Source: Rubrobacter sp.
Lineage (GTDB): Bacteria; Actinomycetota; Rubrobacteria; Rubrobacterales; Rubrobacteraceae
Assembly: GCA_016781705.1 (NCBI GenBank)
Contig: JADDPV010000141.1
Span: forward strand, 1 to 9,878
Direction: 5' to 3'
DNA: 9,878 bases
Shown: piece after piece, positions 1 through 6,179 of the stretch
How the letters are laid out: each line of letters begins with the position of its first letter
Position numbering within the stretch: position 1 is the first letter of the stretch
Position numbers and translations under genes: made by a program
Notes under the pieces: generated by a model
Told to the model about the DNA's origin: nothing
Database searches by the model: none
What the model saw: the letters and a program-made list of their open reading frames with translations, nothing else

Positions 1-1
1 A

Positions 2-30
2 GTTATACAAAGAACAGGCCACGACGGCAA
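2..30 (-). promoter_or_regulatory. Predicted sigma70-type promoter reading out of the left edge
   Basis: On the minus strand there is a -35 TTGCCG (25-30), a 17-base spacer, and a -10 TATAAC (2-7). These match the consensus at 4 of 6 and 5 of 6 positions with ideal spacing. It lies just past the infC terminator and points out of the window. In many bacteria infC is followed by rpmI and rplT, so this is probably the promoter of those genes, but they are outside the window and that is inference. Confidence 0.55.
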
Positions 31-35
31 GTTGG

Positions 36-48
36 TCCCTTGAAGGGA
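36..48. repeat. 13-base perfect palindrome upstream of the edge promoter
   Basis: TCCCTT-G-AAGGGA is a perfect dyad with six-base arms around one central base. It lies five bases upstream of the -35 element of the promoter at 2-30. Its position and symmetry would fit a dimeric regulator site, but no regulator is identified and a chance palindrome is possible. The one-base centre makes an RNA hairpin with full-length arms impossible. Confidence 0.35.
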
Positions 49-114
49 TACAAGATCTCGTGAGGGGTAGGTCATCCACGAGGAAGAGAACCCGACCACC
101 CCTCCAGAGGATCG

Positions 115-143
115 AAAAAGCCCGGCGTCGGGGGACGCCGGGC
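115..143 (-). terminator. Intrinsic terminator after infC
   Basis: A perfect 10-bp GC-rich stem (134-143 paired with 120-129, loop 130-133) is followed on the minus strand by TTTTT (115-119). It starts about 32 bases after the infC stop codon at 175-177. This is a textbook rho-independent terminator for the thrS/infC transcript and separates infC from whatever follows at lower coordinates. Confidence 0.9.
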
Positions 144-174
144 CATAGAGAAGCGTCGCTGACGCCGATGTGTT

Positions 175-774
175 CTAGCTGCGGGCGGCCCGCTCCCTCC
201 GTCGCTCTCCCTTGCTCTCGCGCTCGTCCTGAGGAGCCTCGTCCTCGGTCTTCTGGGCGGTCTTCAGGGGAGCTATCGTCATGACCATGTTGCGCCCGTC
301 CAGGTTTGGCTGGCTCTCGACGCGCCCGAGCTCCGAGAGGTCGTCGGCCAGACGCCGCAGCAGCCTCTCACCCAGCTCAGGGTGCTGCACCTCGCGGCCG
401 CGGAACATGATCGTGACCTTCACCTTGTCGCCGTGGCGCAGGAAACGCTCGACGTGGCCGCGCTTGGTGCCGAAGTCGTGGTCCCCGATCTTGGGCCGGA
501 GCTTTATCTCCCGCACGTTGACGTTGACCTGTTTCTTGCGAGCGGCCTTGCGGGCCTGCTCCTTCTGGTACTTGTGCTTGCCGTAGTCCATGATGCGGAC
601 CACGGGCGGGTCCGAGTTGGGTGCCACCTCGACGAGGTCGAGGTCCTGCCTCTCGGCGAACTCCTGCGCCTCGCGGATGTGCTTGATCCCGAGCTGTTCG
701 CCCTTTTCGGAGATCAAACGCACCGAACGTGCCCTGATCTGGCCGTTGATCCTCGGTTCTTCTTCGGCGGCTAC
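175..774 (-). CDS. infC: Translation initiation factor IF-3, probable non-canonical start
   Basis: IF3 binds the 30S subunit, blocks premature 50S joining and checks the start codon and initiator tRNA. The N-domain has RINGQIRARSVRLI, a DLVEVAP stretch and the MDYGK motif leading into a basic linker. The C-domain follows from about residue 87 (LRPKIGDHDF, TIMFRGRE, GRNMVM). A charged tail of about 28 residues ends the protein. The first canonical start in frame (GTG 721-723, 182 aa) would remove the conserved EPRINGQIRARS segment. Upstream of it, up to the in-frame TGA at 790-792, there is no ATG, GTG, TTG, CTG, ATT or ATA. I chose GTA at 772-774 (199 aa) because GAGGAG (784-789) lies 9 bases before it. 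ATC at 748-750 is the alternative and is a permitted start in the bacterial code, but lacks a well-placed Shine-Dalgarno. Gene identity is certain; the start is not. Confidence 0.93.
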   Translation of the reverse strand, partial: VAAEEEPRINGQIRARSVRLISEKGEQLGIKHIREAQEFAERQDLDLVEVAPNSDPPVVRIMDYGKHKYQKEQARKAARKKQVNVNVREIKLRPKIGDHDFGTKRGHVERFLRHGDKVKVTIMFRGREVQHPELGERLLRRLADDLSELGRVESQPNLDGRNMVMTIAPLKTAQKTEDEAPQDERESKGERRRERAARS

Positions 775-783
775 TTTACACCA

Positions 784-789
784 CTCCTC
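784..789 (-). promoter_or_regulatory. Shine-Dalgarno that places the infC start at a GTA codon
   Basis: GAGGAG on the minus strand, 9 bases before GTA 772-774 and directly after the in-frame stop TGA (790-792). The next ATC codon (748-750) is 33 bases away, too far for this site. It is the only good ribosome binding site upstream of the conserved IF3 N-terminus. Confidence 0.6.
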
Positions 790-817
790 TCAAATCCGAC
801 TTCGCGGGGCCGTTGGA

Positions 818-850
818 CCGCCAATACCGCTTCTCGGAAGCGTCTGGCGG
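818..850 (-). promoter_or_regulatory. Two-tier stem-loop in the infC leader
   Basis: An outer 6-bp stem (CCGCCA 818-823 with TGGCGG 845-850) and an inner 6-bp stem (CGCTTC 828-833 with GAAGCG 837-842, loop 834-836) are separated by a small asymmetric internal loop. It lies between the predicted infC transcription start (about 873) and the ribosome binding site (784-789). No T tract follows, so it is not a plain terminator. A role in infC autoregulation or as a ribosomal-protein binding site is possible but inferred. Confidence 0.45.
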
Positions 851-879
851 ACACGGTAAACCCCACATTTACCCTTCTT

Positions 880-909
880 ATTATACCCCCACCTCGCTAC
901 TCCTGTCCA
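880..909 (-). promoter_or_regulatory. infC promoter overlapping the thrS 3' end
   Basis: On the minus strand: -35 TGGACA (904-909), 18-base spacer, -10 TATAAT (880-885, exact consensus). The -35 lies inside the last codons of thrS and the -10 just after its stop. Transcription should begin near 873, giving an infC leader of about 100 bases. No terminator separates thrS from infC, so infC is probably expressed both from this promoter and by read-through. Confidence 0.7.
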
Positions 910-2828
910 TTAGCGCCGCGAGCATCAACCTCCGCGCGCATCCGCCCGGCGAACTCCTCCAGCCCGACGGCCTCCTGCGCCTTCTCGCCTCGCTTGCGCA
1001 CGTTGACCGTCCCCTCCCCCGCCTCGGCGTCCCCGACGATGAGGAGATACGGAACCTTCTGGCGGGCGTTCTCCCGGATCTTCTTCTGCATGCTGTTCGA
1101 CGAGTCGTCCACCGCGACCCGAAAGCCCCACCCGGCAAGCTTCTTCTGAACGTCTCTGGCGTAGTCCAGGTGCCGGTCGGCGACGGGGATGACGACCGCC
1201 TGCACCGGCGAGAGCCAGAGGGGGAACGCGCCGCCGAACTGCTCTATGATGACGGCCATGAACCGCTCCGTCGTCCCGGTTACGGCCCGGTGGAGGAGCA
1301 CCGGCGTGTGCTTCTCTCCGTCCTCGCCGATGTACTCGCACCCCAGGCGGGCCGGCTGGATGAAGTCTACCTGGATCGTACTGAGCTGCCACTCGCGCCC
1401 GAGCACGTCCTTCGCCATGAAGTCCGCCTTCGGCCCGTAGAACGCCGCCTCGCCCGCGACGGGTTCGTAGGCTATCTCCGCCGCATCGAGCGCATCGCGC
1501 AGAGCGCCCTCGGCCCGCGCCCACCGCTCGTCGTCGGCGACGTACTTGTTCGACTCCTCGTCGCGCAGGCTGAGTCGCACCCTGTAGTCCTCGAAGCCGT
1601 AGGTGTCCAGGACCTCGCGGATGATCTCCAACGCCCGGGCGAACTCTTCCTGGACCTGATCCTCCGTGCAGAAAACGTGCGCGTCGTCCTGCGTGAGCGC
1701 CCGCACCCGCGTGAGCCCCGTCAACTCCCCGCTCTTCTCGTAGCGGTACAGCGTCGCGAACTCGGCGTATCTTACGGGCAAGTCGCGGTACGAGTGCGCC
1801 TCGGTGTTGTAGAGCGTCATGTGGCTGGGGCAGTTCATGGGCTTGAGGCGGTAGCGCGACGCGCCGTCTACCATAGGCGGGAACATCGCGTCCCGGTAGT
1901 GCTCCAGGTGCCCGGACTTCTCGTACAGCCCCTCGTTGACCAGGTTGCCGGTCCAAACGTGGTCGTAGCCGTGGCGCGTCTGCACCTCGCGCACATACCC
2001 CTCCATGAGGTGCCTGAGAGCTTCGCCCTTCGGCAGGAATAGCGGGATGCCCGCGCCCACGTCCGGCGAGAAGGTGAAGAGGCCGAGGTCTTTGCCGATC
2101 TTGCGGTGGTCCCGGGCCTTCGCCTCCTCCAGGCGCCGCAGGTACGCCTTGAGCTCCTTCTCCGTCGGCCAGGCGGTGCCGTAGACGCGGGTCAGCATGG
2201 GGTTCTTCTCGTCCCCGCGCCAGTAAGCCCCGGCGATATTCTGCAGCTTGAACGCGCCCAGGAAAGAGCCGGTGCTCGGGACGTGCGGTCCACGGCACAG
2301 GTCGAAGAACTCGCCCTGCCTGTAGACCGTTATCTCGCCGTCCTCGAGCCCCTCGACGAGCTCCCGCTTGTACGGGTTGTCCTCGTAGAGCCTCTCCGCC
2401 TCGGCCTTGGAGACCTCCTCGCGCCTGATCGGGAGATCCCGCTGCACGACCTCGCGCATCCTCTCCTCGATGCGCGGCAGGTCATCGTCGGTGATGCGCC
2501 CCGCAACCTCGATGTCGTAGTAGAAGCCGTTCTCTATCGGCGGGCCGATGGTGAGCTTACTGCCAGGATAAAGCTCCAAGATCGCCTGCGCCATCGCGTG
2601 GGCGGTGGAGTGACGGATCACCTCCAGCCCCTCGGCTGAGTCCCCCGTAACCACCTCAAACTCTCCGCCGCCGTCGAGCGGAGCATCGAGGTCCACCAAC
2701 TCGCCGTCGAGCTTCGCAACCACGGCGTCCCGGGCGAGGCGTTTGCCGATCCTCTCGGCCACGTCGCGCGCCCTCTCACCGGGCTCTATAGCTAACTCTC
2801 TACCATCCGGTAACCTGACCGTAGCCAT
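897..2828 (-). CDS. thrS: Threonyl-tRNA synthetase
   Basis: A class II aminoacyl-tRNA synthetase that charges tRNA-Thr in the cytoplasm, 643 aa, the normal full length. Domains in order are TGS (1-60), the N2 editing domain, the class II catalytic core and a C-terminal anticodon-binding domain (from about 540). The editing site keeps H73 and H77 (HSTAH) and C178/H182 (DLCRGPH), so hydrolysis of Ser-tRNA-Thr should be intact. The three zinc ligands of the active site are C333 (MNCPSH), H384 (DDAH) and H513 (LLHRAV). Motif 2 is RYEKSGELTGLTRVRALTQ and motif 3 is TTERFMAVIIEQFGG. I chose ATG 2826-2828 because GAGGAG lies 6 bases upstream (2835-2840). A TTG at 2841-2843 would add five residues, but its codons would be the Shine-Dalgarno itself. 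infC follows, as in many bacteria. Confidence 0.98.
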   Translation of the reverse strand: MATVRLPDGRELAIEPGERARDVAERIGKRLARDAVVAKLDGELVDLDAPLDGGGEFEVVTGDSAEGLEVIRHSTAHAMAQAILELYPGSKLTIGPPIENGFYYDIEVAGRITDDDLPRIEERMREVVQRDLPIRREEVSKAEAERLYEDNPYKRELVEGLEDGEITVYRQGEFFDLCRGPHVPSTGSFLGAFKLQNIAGAYWRGDEKNPMLTRVYGTAWPTEKELKAYLRRLEEAKARDHRKIGKDLGLFTFSPDVGAGIPLFLPKGEALRHLMEGYVREVQTRHGYDHVWTGNLVNEGLYEKSGHLEHYRDAMFPPMVDGASRYRLKPMNCPSHMTLYNTEAHSYRDLPVRYAEFATLYRYEKSGELTGLTRVRALTQDDAHVFCTEDQVQEEFARALEIIREVLDTYGFEDYRVRLSLRDEESNKYVADDERWARAEGALRDALDAAEIAYEPVAGEAAFYGPKADFMAKDVLGREWQLSTIQVDFIQPARLGCEYIGEDGEKHTPVLLHRAVTGTTERFMAVIIEQFGGAFPLWLSPVQAVVIPVADRHLDYARDVQKKLAGWGFRVAVDDSSNSMQKKIRENARQKVPYLLIVGDAEAGEGTVNVRKRGEKAQEAVGLEEFAGRMRAEVDARGANGQE

Positions 2829-2840
2829 ACGCCGCTCCTC

Positions 2841-2851
2841 CAAAAGTTTTG
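2841..2851. repeat. Short AT-rich palindrome beside the thrS ribosome binding site
   Basis: CAAAA-G-TTTTG, 11 bases, directly upstream of the thrS Shine-Dalgarno, in otherwise GC-rich DNA. It may simply keep the translation start unstructured. No T-box signature was seen in the thrS leader. Confidence 0.2.
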
Positions 2852-2871
2852 CGATCGTTCCAAGATACGTG

Positions 2872-2877
2872 ATTGTA
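2872..2877 (-). promoter_or_regulatory. Possible thrS -10 element
   Basis: TACAAT (5 of 6 to consensus) on the minus strand, 43 bases before the thrS ATG. The expected -35 region (about 2894-2900) matches poorly, so the promoter is tentative. The stretch 2829-2991 between thrS and tRNA-Val holds no gene; no convincing terminator for the tRNA cluster was found there, so the tRNA transcript could run into thrS. Confidence 0.35.
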
Positions 2878-2991
2878 GCGGCGTTTCACCCGAAAGTGAG
2901 CTTCCAAACTGGTTGCGGAATGCGAAGAAAACGATAGCCGTTCCAGAACTCCACCTGACAAGCTGAAGTGCTTACCGGCCGACCGCTAGAG

Positions 2992-3063
2992 TGGGCGATA
3001 GTGGATTCGAACCACTGGCCTCTTCCGCGTCAAGGAAGCGCTCTCCCCCTGAGCTAATCGCCC
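2992..3063 (-). tRNA. tRNA-Val (GAC)
   Basis: A 72-nt cloverleaf without encoded CCA. The acceptor stem GGGCGAT (3057-3063) pairs with ATCGCCC (2993-2999), with discriminator A. The anticodon arm CTTCC/GGAAG carries loop TTGACGC with GAC at 3029-3031. The T arm has GTGGTTCGAATCCAC. It is the last of three tRNAs. Confidence 0.96.
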
Positions 3064-3095
3064 GCAACGGGACCGTTTTGCACGTCCCGACCGAG

Positions 3096-3167
3096 AGGCG
3101 GCACCCGGAGTCGAACCGGGGTAACAGGTTTTGCAGACCTGTGCCTAAACCACTCGGCCATGCCGCC
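3096..3167 (-). tRNA. tRNA-Cys (GCA)
   Basis: A 72-nt cloverleaf without encoded CCA. Acceptor GGCGGCA (3161-3167) pairs with TGCCGCC (3097-3103). The discriminator is T, as expected for cysteine. The anticodon loop CTGCAAA, closed by CAGGT/ACCTG, has GCA at 3132-3134. The T arm has CCGGTTCGACTCCGG. It lies 32 bases before tRNA-Val and 24 after tRNA-Gly in the same transcript. Confidence 0.96.
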
Positions 3168-3191
3168 AAAGCCTTCGGCCCCCACGGCCAG

Positions 3192-3264
3192 AGCGGAAGA
3201 CGGGATTCGAACCCGCGACCCTCACCATGGCAAGGTGATGCTCTACCAGCTGAGCTACTTCCGC
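3192..3264 (-). tRNA. tRNA-Gly (GCC)
   Basis: A 73-nt cloverleaf without encoded CCA. Acceptor GCGGAAG (3258-3264) pairs with CTTCCGC (3193-3199), with discriminator T. The D arm has TAGCTCAGCTGGTAGAGCA. The anticodon loop TTGCCAT, closed by CACC/GGTG, has GCC at 3229-3231. The T arm has GCGGGTTCGAATCCCGT. It is the first gene of the Gly-Cys-Val cluster, an order often seen in Actinomycetota. Confidence 0.96.
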
Positions 3265-3291
3265 ACACACCTCACGCTCTCGCGCTCGGAT

Positions 3292-3320
3292 AATTTAGCA
3301 CGCCCCCGTGCCCCTTACAA
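3292..3320 (-). promoter_or_regulatory. Predicted promoter of the tRNA cluster
   Basis: On the minus strand: -35 TTGTAA (3315-3320), 17-base spacer, -10 TAAATT (3292-3297), each 4 of 6 to consensus. It is the only AT-rich patch here and lies about 28 bases before tRNA-Gly. The -35 overlaps the TAA stop codon of the gtrA gene, so the tRNAs start their own transcript right at the end of the sulfolipid operon. Confidence 0.5.
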
Positions 3321-3803
3321 GCGTGTCCGAACCGCTCTCCCGAAGCGCCGCTTGCGGGAGAAGACCAGGTAACGCATGAGGAAGAAGCTGATCGTGGACG
3401 CCACCGCGGCCGAGGCGATTTTGGCGATGTTCCCGGCGACGTAGGCAGGCGAGCCGGTGTAGGTGAGGATGCCCCGCACGAGCAGCCAGAACAAGCAGCT
3501 GCCGACCGCGACCCCGAACAGCGCCTGCAACAAAAAGAGCACCTTCTGCCGCGGCCCGCGCTCCGCCCGCCCCCGGAACGTCCACAGCGCGTTCCACGCG
3601 TAGCTGTTGACGTTCGCCAGCAAGAGCGCCACGCCGTTGTACAGCGCGAGCAGGGACGGCTCGCGCGTCGGCGCCAGCCACAGGAACAGGTTCAGCACGC
3701 CGAAGTCCACCACGAAGTTCGAGATCCCGACGACCGTGAACATGGAGAACCGCTTGCCTCCGCTCTTCAGCTTCGCGCGCTTTGCGCCTCGCTCCGCGCT
3801 CAA
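3315..3803 (-). CDS. GtrA-family membrane protein coupled to sqdX
   Basis: A 162-aa protein with four predicted membrane helices (about 19-43, 49-70, 87-110, 120-147), a basic N-terminus and a basic C-terminus. The layout, NFVVDF in helix 1, NSYAWNALWTF after helix 2 and FFLMRYLVF at the end fit the GtrA family. Family members are small membrane proteins in cell-surface polysaccharide synthesis, often proposed to move polyprenyl-linked sugars across the membrane. The TTG start (3801-3803) overlaps the TGA of the preceding glycosyltransferase (TTGA) and has GAGAGGG 10 bases upstream, so translation is probably coupled. A later ATG (codon 21) would cut into helix 1. The position argues for work with SqdB/SqdX or another lipid-linked glycan, but substrate and direction are unknown. 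Confidence 0.85.
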   Translation of the reverse strand: MSAERGAKRAKLKSGGKRFSMFTVVGISNFVVDFGVLNLFLWLAPTREPSLLALYNGVALLLANVNSYAWNALWTFRGRAERGPRQKVLFLLQALFGVAVGSCLFWLLVRGILTYTGSPAYVAGNIAKIASAAVASTISFFLMRYLVFSRKRRFGRAVRTRL

Positions 3804-4918
3804 CTACTCAGCGCCCTCTCGTAGTAGCCGCGCAGTGCGCGCGTGGAGGAGGCCCAATCCCGCTCCAGGGCGGCCTCCCGCGCGTTGCGAGAGAGTCGGG
3901 CGCGTAGCGCGTCGTCGGCGAGTATCCTGCCGACGGCTTCGGCGAGGCCGTCGCTCGACATCGGGTCGTAGAGCAGGCCGCTCTCCCCGTCGGAGACGAC
4001 CTCGCGCGAGGCGCCGGTCTCGGCGGCGACCACGGGGAGGCCGGAGGCGAGCGCCTCGATCATCGCCATCCCCAGCGTCTCCGTGGTCGAGGGAAAGACG
4101 AACATATCCGCCGAGGCGTACGCCGACGCGAGTTCCTCACCCAGCAGAAGCCCCGGAAATACCGTCGGTGTACCCGCGAACTCCCCTTCCAGGTCGCGCC
4201 GTGCCGGGCCGTCGCCGACTATCGCGAGCCGCGCGCCGGGGACCTCTTTGAGGATGGACCTGAGGCGTCCTATCCCCTTCTCGCGCGCGAGGCGCCCCAC
4301 GTAGATCAGCAACTTCTCGTCCGGGCGCCCGCCCGATAGTCTGGCGCGCCACCACTCCGACGCCTTGTTCGGGTTGAAGCGTTCGGTGTCCACCCCCTGC
4401 GGCCACAGGTGAACCCGCTCTATGCCCTCGCTCAGGAGATACTCGCGGGTAGATGCCGAGGTACACAGGTTGATCCTGGCCCGGTTGTGCAACCTCCTAG
4501 TGTGCCACCGGGTCGGCCGGTACAGGAAACCGAGCTTGTAGAACCGAGCATATTCAGCGACGTTCGTATGGTACGAAGCGACCAGCGGGACCCCCAGACG
4601 GCGGGCGAAGTGAGGAGCCCCCCATCCGAGGATAAACGGGTTGACGGCGTGGACCAGATCCGGCTTGAAACCTATGAGCGCGTGGCCGACACCGGGCAGC
4701 GTGGGGGCGAGCTTGATCTGGGGATATGGCGGAAAGGGGACGCTCGATACCCGGTAGATGGGGGCGCCTTCGTAGAACCCGGGTCCCTCCCCATACTTGG
4801 GCGCGATGATGAGCAACTCGTCCCCCATCCGCCGCAGCTCCTTGATGGTGTAGCGCAGGCGTGTGACCACGCCGTCCGTCGCGGGGAGGAAGGTCTCGGT
4901 GAAGAGTGCGATCCGCAA
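3800..4918 (-). CDS. sqdX: SqdX-like sulfoquinovosyltransferase (GT4 family)
   Basis: A GT-B fold, retaining glycosyltransferase of 372 aa. In SQDG synthesis SqdX moves sulfoquinovose from UDP-sulfoquinovose to diacylglycerol at the cytoplasmic membrane face. The N-terminal domain opens with RIALFTETFLPATDGVVTRL and has VNPFILG and LVASYHTN. The C-terminal nucleotide-sugar domain has LLIYVGRLAREK, ARLAIVGDGPAR, the EX7E motif (E280 and E288) and GLPVVAAETG. HLWPQGVDTERFNP and FAGTPTVFPGLL resemble cyanobacterial SqdX as I recall it. Related GT4 mannosyltransferases share the fold, so the adjacent sqdB is the strongest support. TTG 4916-4918 is chosen because residues of the fold begin there; the frame remains open upstream only as an overlap with sqdB. 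The Shine-Dalgarno is weak (TGGA), 17 bases separate it from the sqdB stop, and coupling to sqdB is likely. Confidence 0.88.
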   Translation of the reverse strand: MRIALFTETFLPATDGVVTRLRYTIKELRRMGDELLIIAPKYGEGPGFYEGAPIYRVSSVPFPPYPQIKLAPTLPGVGHALIGFKPDLVHAVNPFILGWGAPHFARRLGVPLVASYHTNVAEYARFYKLGFLYRPTRWHTRRLHNRARINLCTSASTREYLLSEGIERVHLWPQGVDTERFNPNKASEWWRARLSGGRPDEKLLIYVGRLAREKGIGRLRSILKEVPGARLAIVGDGPARRDLEGEFAGTPTVFPGLLLGEELASAYASADMFVFPSTTETLGMAMIEALASGLPVVAAETGASREVVSDGESGLLYDPMSSDGLAEAVGRILADDALRARLSRNAREAALERDWASSTRALRGYYERALSS

Positions 4919-4935
4919 GAGGGTTCGTCCAGACC

Positions 4936-6102
4936 CTACTTGTTGTAGTGGGGCCGGCGCCAGTCCACCCGCGGCGCGAAGGTCTCCGGGTGGATGTGGT
5001 CCCGGTTCTCCATCGCCGTGAGCAGCAGCCGCTCGACCGTCTCTTCGTCCAACAGGTGCGGCTTGAGGCCGAGGTCCATGAGCCTGGTGTTCGCCGCTTT
5101 GTAGTAGTGCGCCTCCTGCTCGACGCGCGGGTTGTCGAGGTGTACCAGTTTCGGGTCGAGGTCCAGCGCCCGGGCAACCTTCTCCACGAGGCGGGCAAGC
5201 TGCAACACGGACCACTGCTCGGTGAACTGGTTGAAGACGCGGAACTCGCCCCGCTCGGCCGGGTTGTTCGCGGCCAGCTCGATGCAGCGAACCGTGTCTC
5301 GGATGTCTATGAAGCCCCTCGTTTGACCGCCCTCGCCGTAGACCGTGATCTCACTTCCGCTCGCCGCCTGCGCGATGAAGCGGTTGAGCGCTGTCCCGAA
5401 GATGCCGTCGTAGTCGTAGCGGTTGGTGAGGACAGGGTCGGAGGCCGTCTCCTCGGTCTCCACGTTGTAGACGACGCCCTGGTTGAGGTCCGTGGCCCTT
5501 ATGCCCCAGACCTTGCAACCGAACATAATGTTGTGCGAGTCGTGGACTTTACTCAAATGGTAGAAGGAGCCGGGCTGCTTGGGGTATGGTAGCGTGTCCT
5601 TGCGGCCGTTGTGCTCGATCTCGATGTAGCCTTCTTCGATGTCTATGTTGGGCGTACCGTACTCGCCCATCGTCCCGAGCTTTATGAGGTGGCAGTCCGG
5701 CACGACCTCGCCGATGGCGAATATGACGTTCAAGGTGCCGACGACGTTGTTAACCTGGGTGAAGACGGCGTGGGAGCGGTCGATCATGGAATAGGGAGCG
5801 GCGCGCTGCTCGGCGAAGTGGACCAGGGCCTCGGGGCGCCAGCGGTCTATCGTCTCGTATACGTACCGCTCGTCGGTGAGGTCTCCGGCGGCGACCCCGA
5901 TCTCACGCCCGGTCAACTCCTTCCAGCGGGCGACGCGGTCCTCGAGCGTGGAGATCCTCGTCAGCGAGTTGGTCCCCAGCTCCTCGTCCCAACCCCTGCG
6001 GCTCATGTTGTCCGCTATGAAAACTTCGTGGCCCCGCACCGAGAGGTACAGGGCCGTGGGCCAACCGCAGAAACCGTCGCCACCCGCCACAAGAACGCGC
6101 AC
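4936..6102 (-). CDS. sqdB: UDP-sulfoquinovose synthase
   Basis: This enzyme converts UDP-glucose and sulfite to UDP-sulfoquinovose, the head-group donor for the sulfolipid SQDG. It is an NAD-dependent extended short-chain dehydrogenase of 388 aa. The Rossmann motif GGDGFCG is at residues 7-13. The catalytic positions known from plant SQD1 are present: T144 and E147 (KLGTMGEYGTP) and Y181/K185 (YHLSK). Long near-identical stretches with SQD1 include AAPYSMIDRS, NIDIEEGY, KVHDSHNI, ATDLNQGVVY and FRVFNQFTEQ. GTG 6100-6102 is chosen because GGAGGG lies just upstream and the fold begins at once (RVLVAGGDG); the open frame extends further but antisense-like. First gene of a block with sqdX (17 bases apart) and gtrA. 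No sulfite-producing genes are in the window. Confidence 0.97.
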   Translation of the reverse strand: MRVLVAGGDGFCGWPTALYLSVRGHEVFIADNMSRRGWDEELGTNSLTRISTLEDRVARWKELTGREIGVAAGDLTDERYVYETIDRWRPEALVHFAEQRAAPYSMIDRSHAVFTQVNNVVGTLNVIFAIGEVVPDCHLIKLGTMGEYGTPNIDIEEGYIEIEHNGRKDTLPYPKQPGSFYHLSKVHDSHNIMFGCKVWGIRATDLNQGVVYNVETEETASDPVLTNRYDYDGIFGTALNRFIAQAASGSEITVYGEGGQTRGFIDIRDTVRCIELAANNPAERGEFRVFNQFTEQWSVLQLARLVEKVARALDLDPKLVHLDNPRVEQEAHYYKAANTRLMDLGLKPHLLDEETVERLLLTAMENRDHIHPETFAPRVDWRRPHYNK

Positions 6103-6142
6103 TAACCCTCCCGATGTAACCGAACGTTGCGAACAGCGCCAG

Positions 6143-6172
6143 TTTATACCCGGCTTCCGCCGATTCTTACAG
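6143..6172 (-). promoter_or_regulatory. Possible promoter of the sqdB-sqdX-gtrA block
   Basis: In the 77-base gap between the isocitrate dehydrogenase stop and sqdB: -10 TATAAA (6143-6148), 18-base spacer, weak -35 CTGTAA (6167-6172), minus strand. Transcription would start near 6136, leaving about 34 bases of leader. A short CGGC-GGAA-GCCG hairpin lies between the elements without a T tract, so read-through from the upstream gene remains possible. Confidence 0.45.
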
Positions 6173-6179
6173 GTGGCCC

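Noticed and set aside
382..2639. Long plus-strand open frames opposite infC and thrS
   Set aside because: They are antisense shadows of two certain minus-strand genes, caused by high GC content. Their peptides lack any domain and no ribosome binding sites support them.
2829..2991. T-box or tRNA-like operator upstream of thrS
   Set aside because: No T-box consensus (GGNACCGCG) and no anticodon-like stem-loop followed by a terminator are visible in this leader.
2972..3372. Open frames across the tRNA cluster
   Set aside because: The peptides (GGERFLDAEEASGSNPL type) are the usual false translations of tRNA genes; three cloverleafs explain the sequence.
4919..5215. N-terminal extension of the sqdX frame into sqdB
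   Set aside because: The extra 99 residues are low-complexity Arg/Pro/Gly sequence encoded out of frame within sqdB, while the GT-B fold begins exactly at the TTG at 4916-4918.
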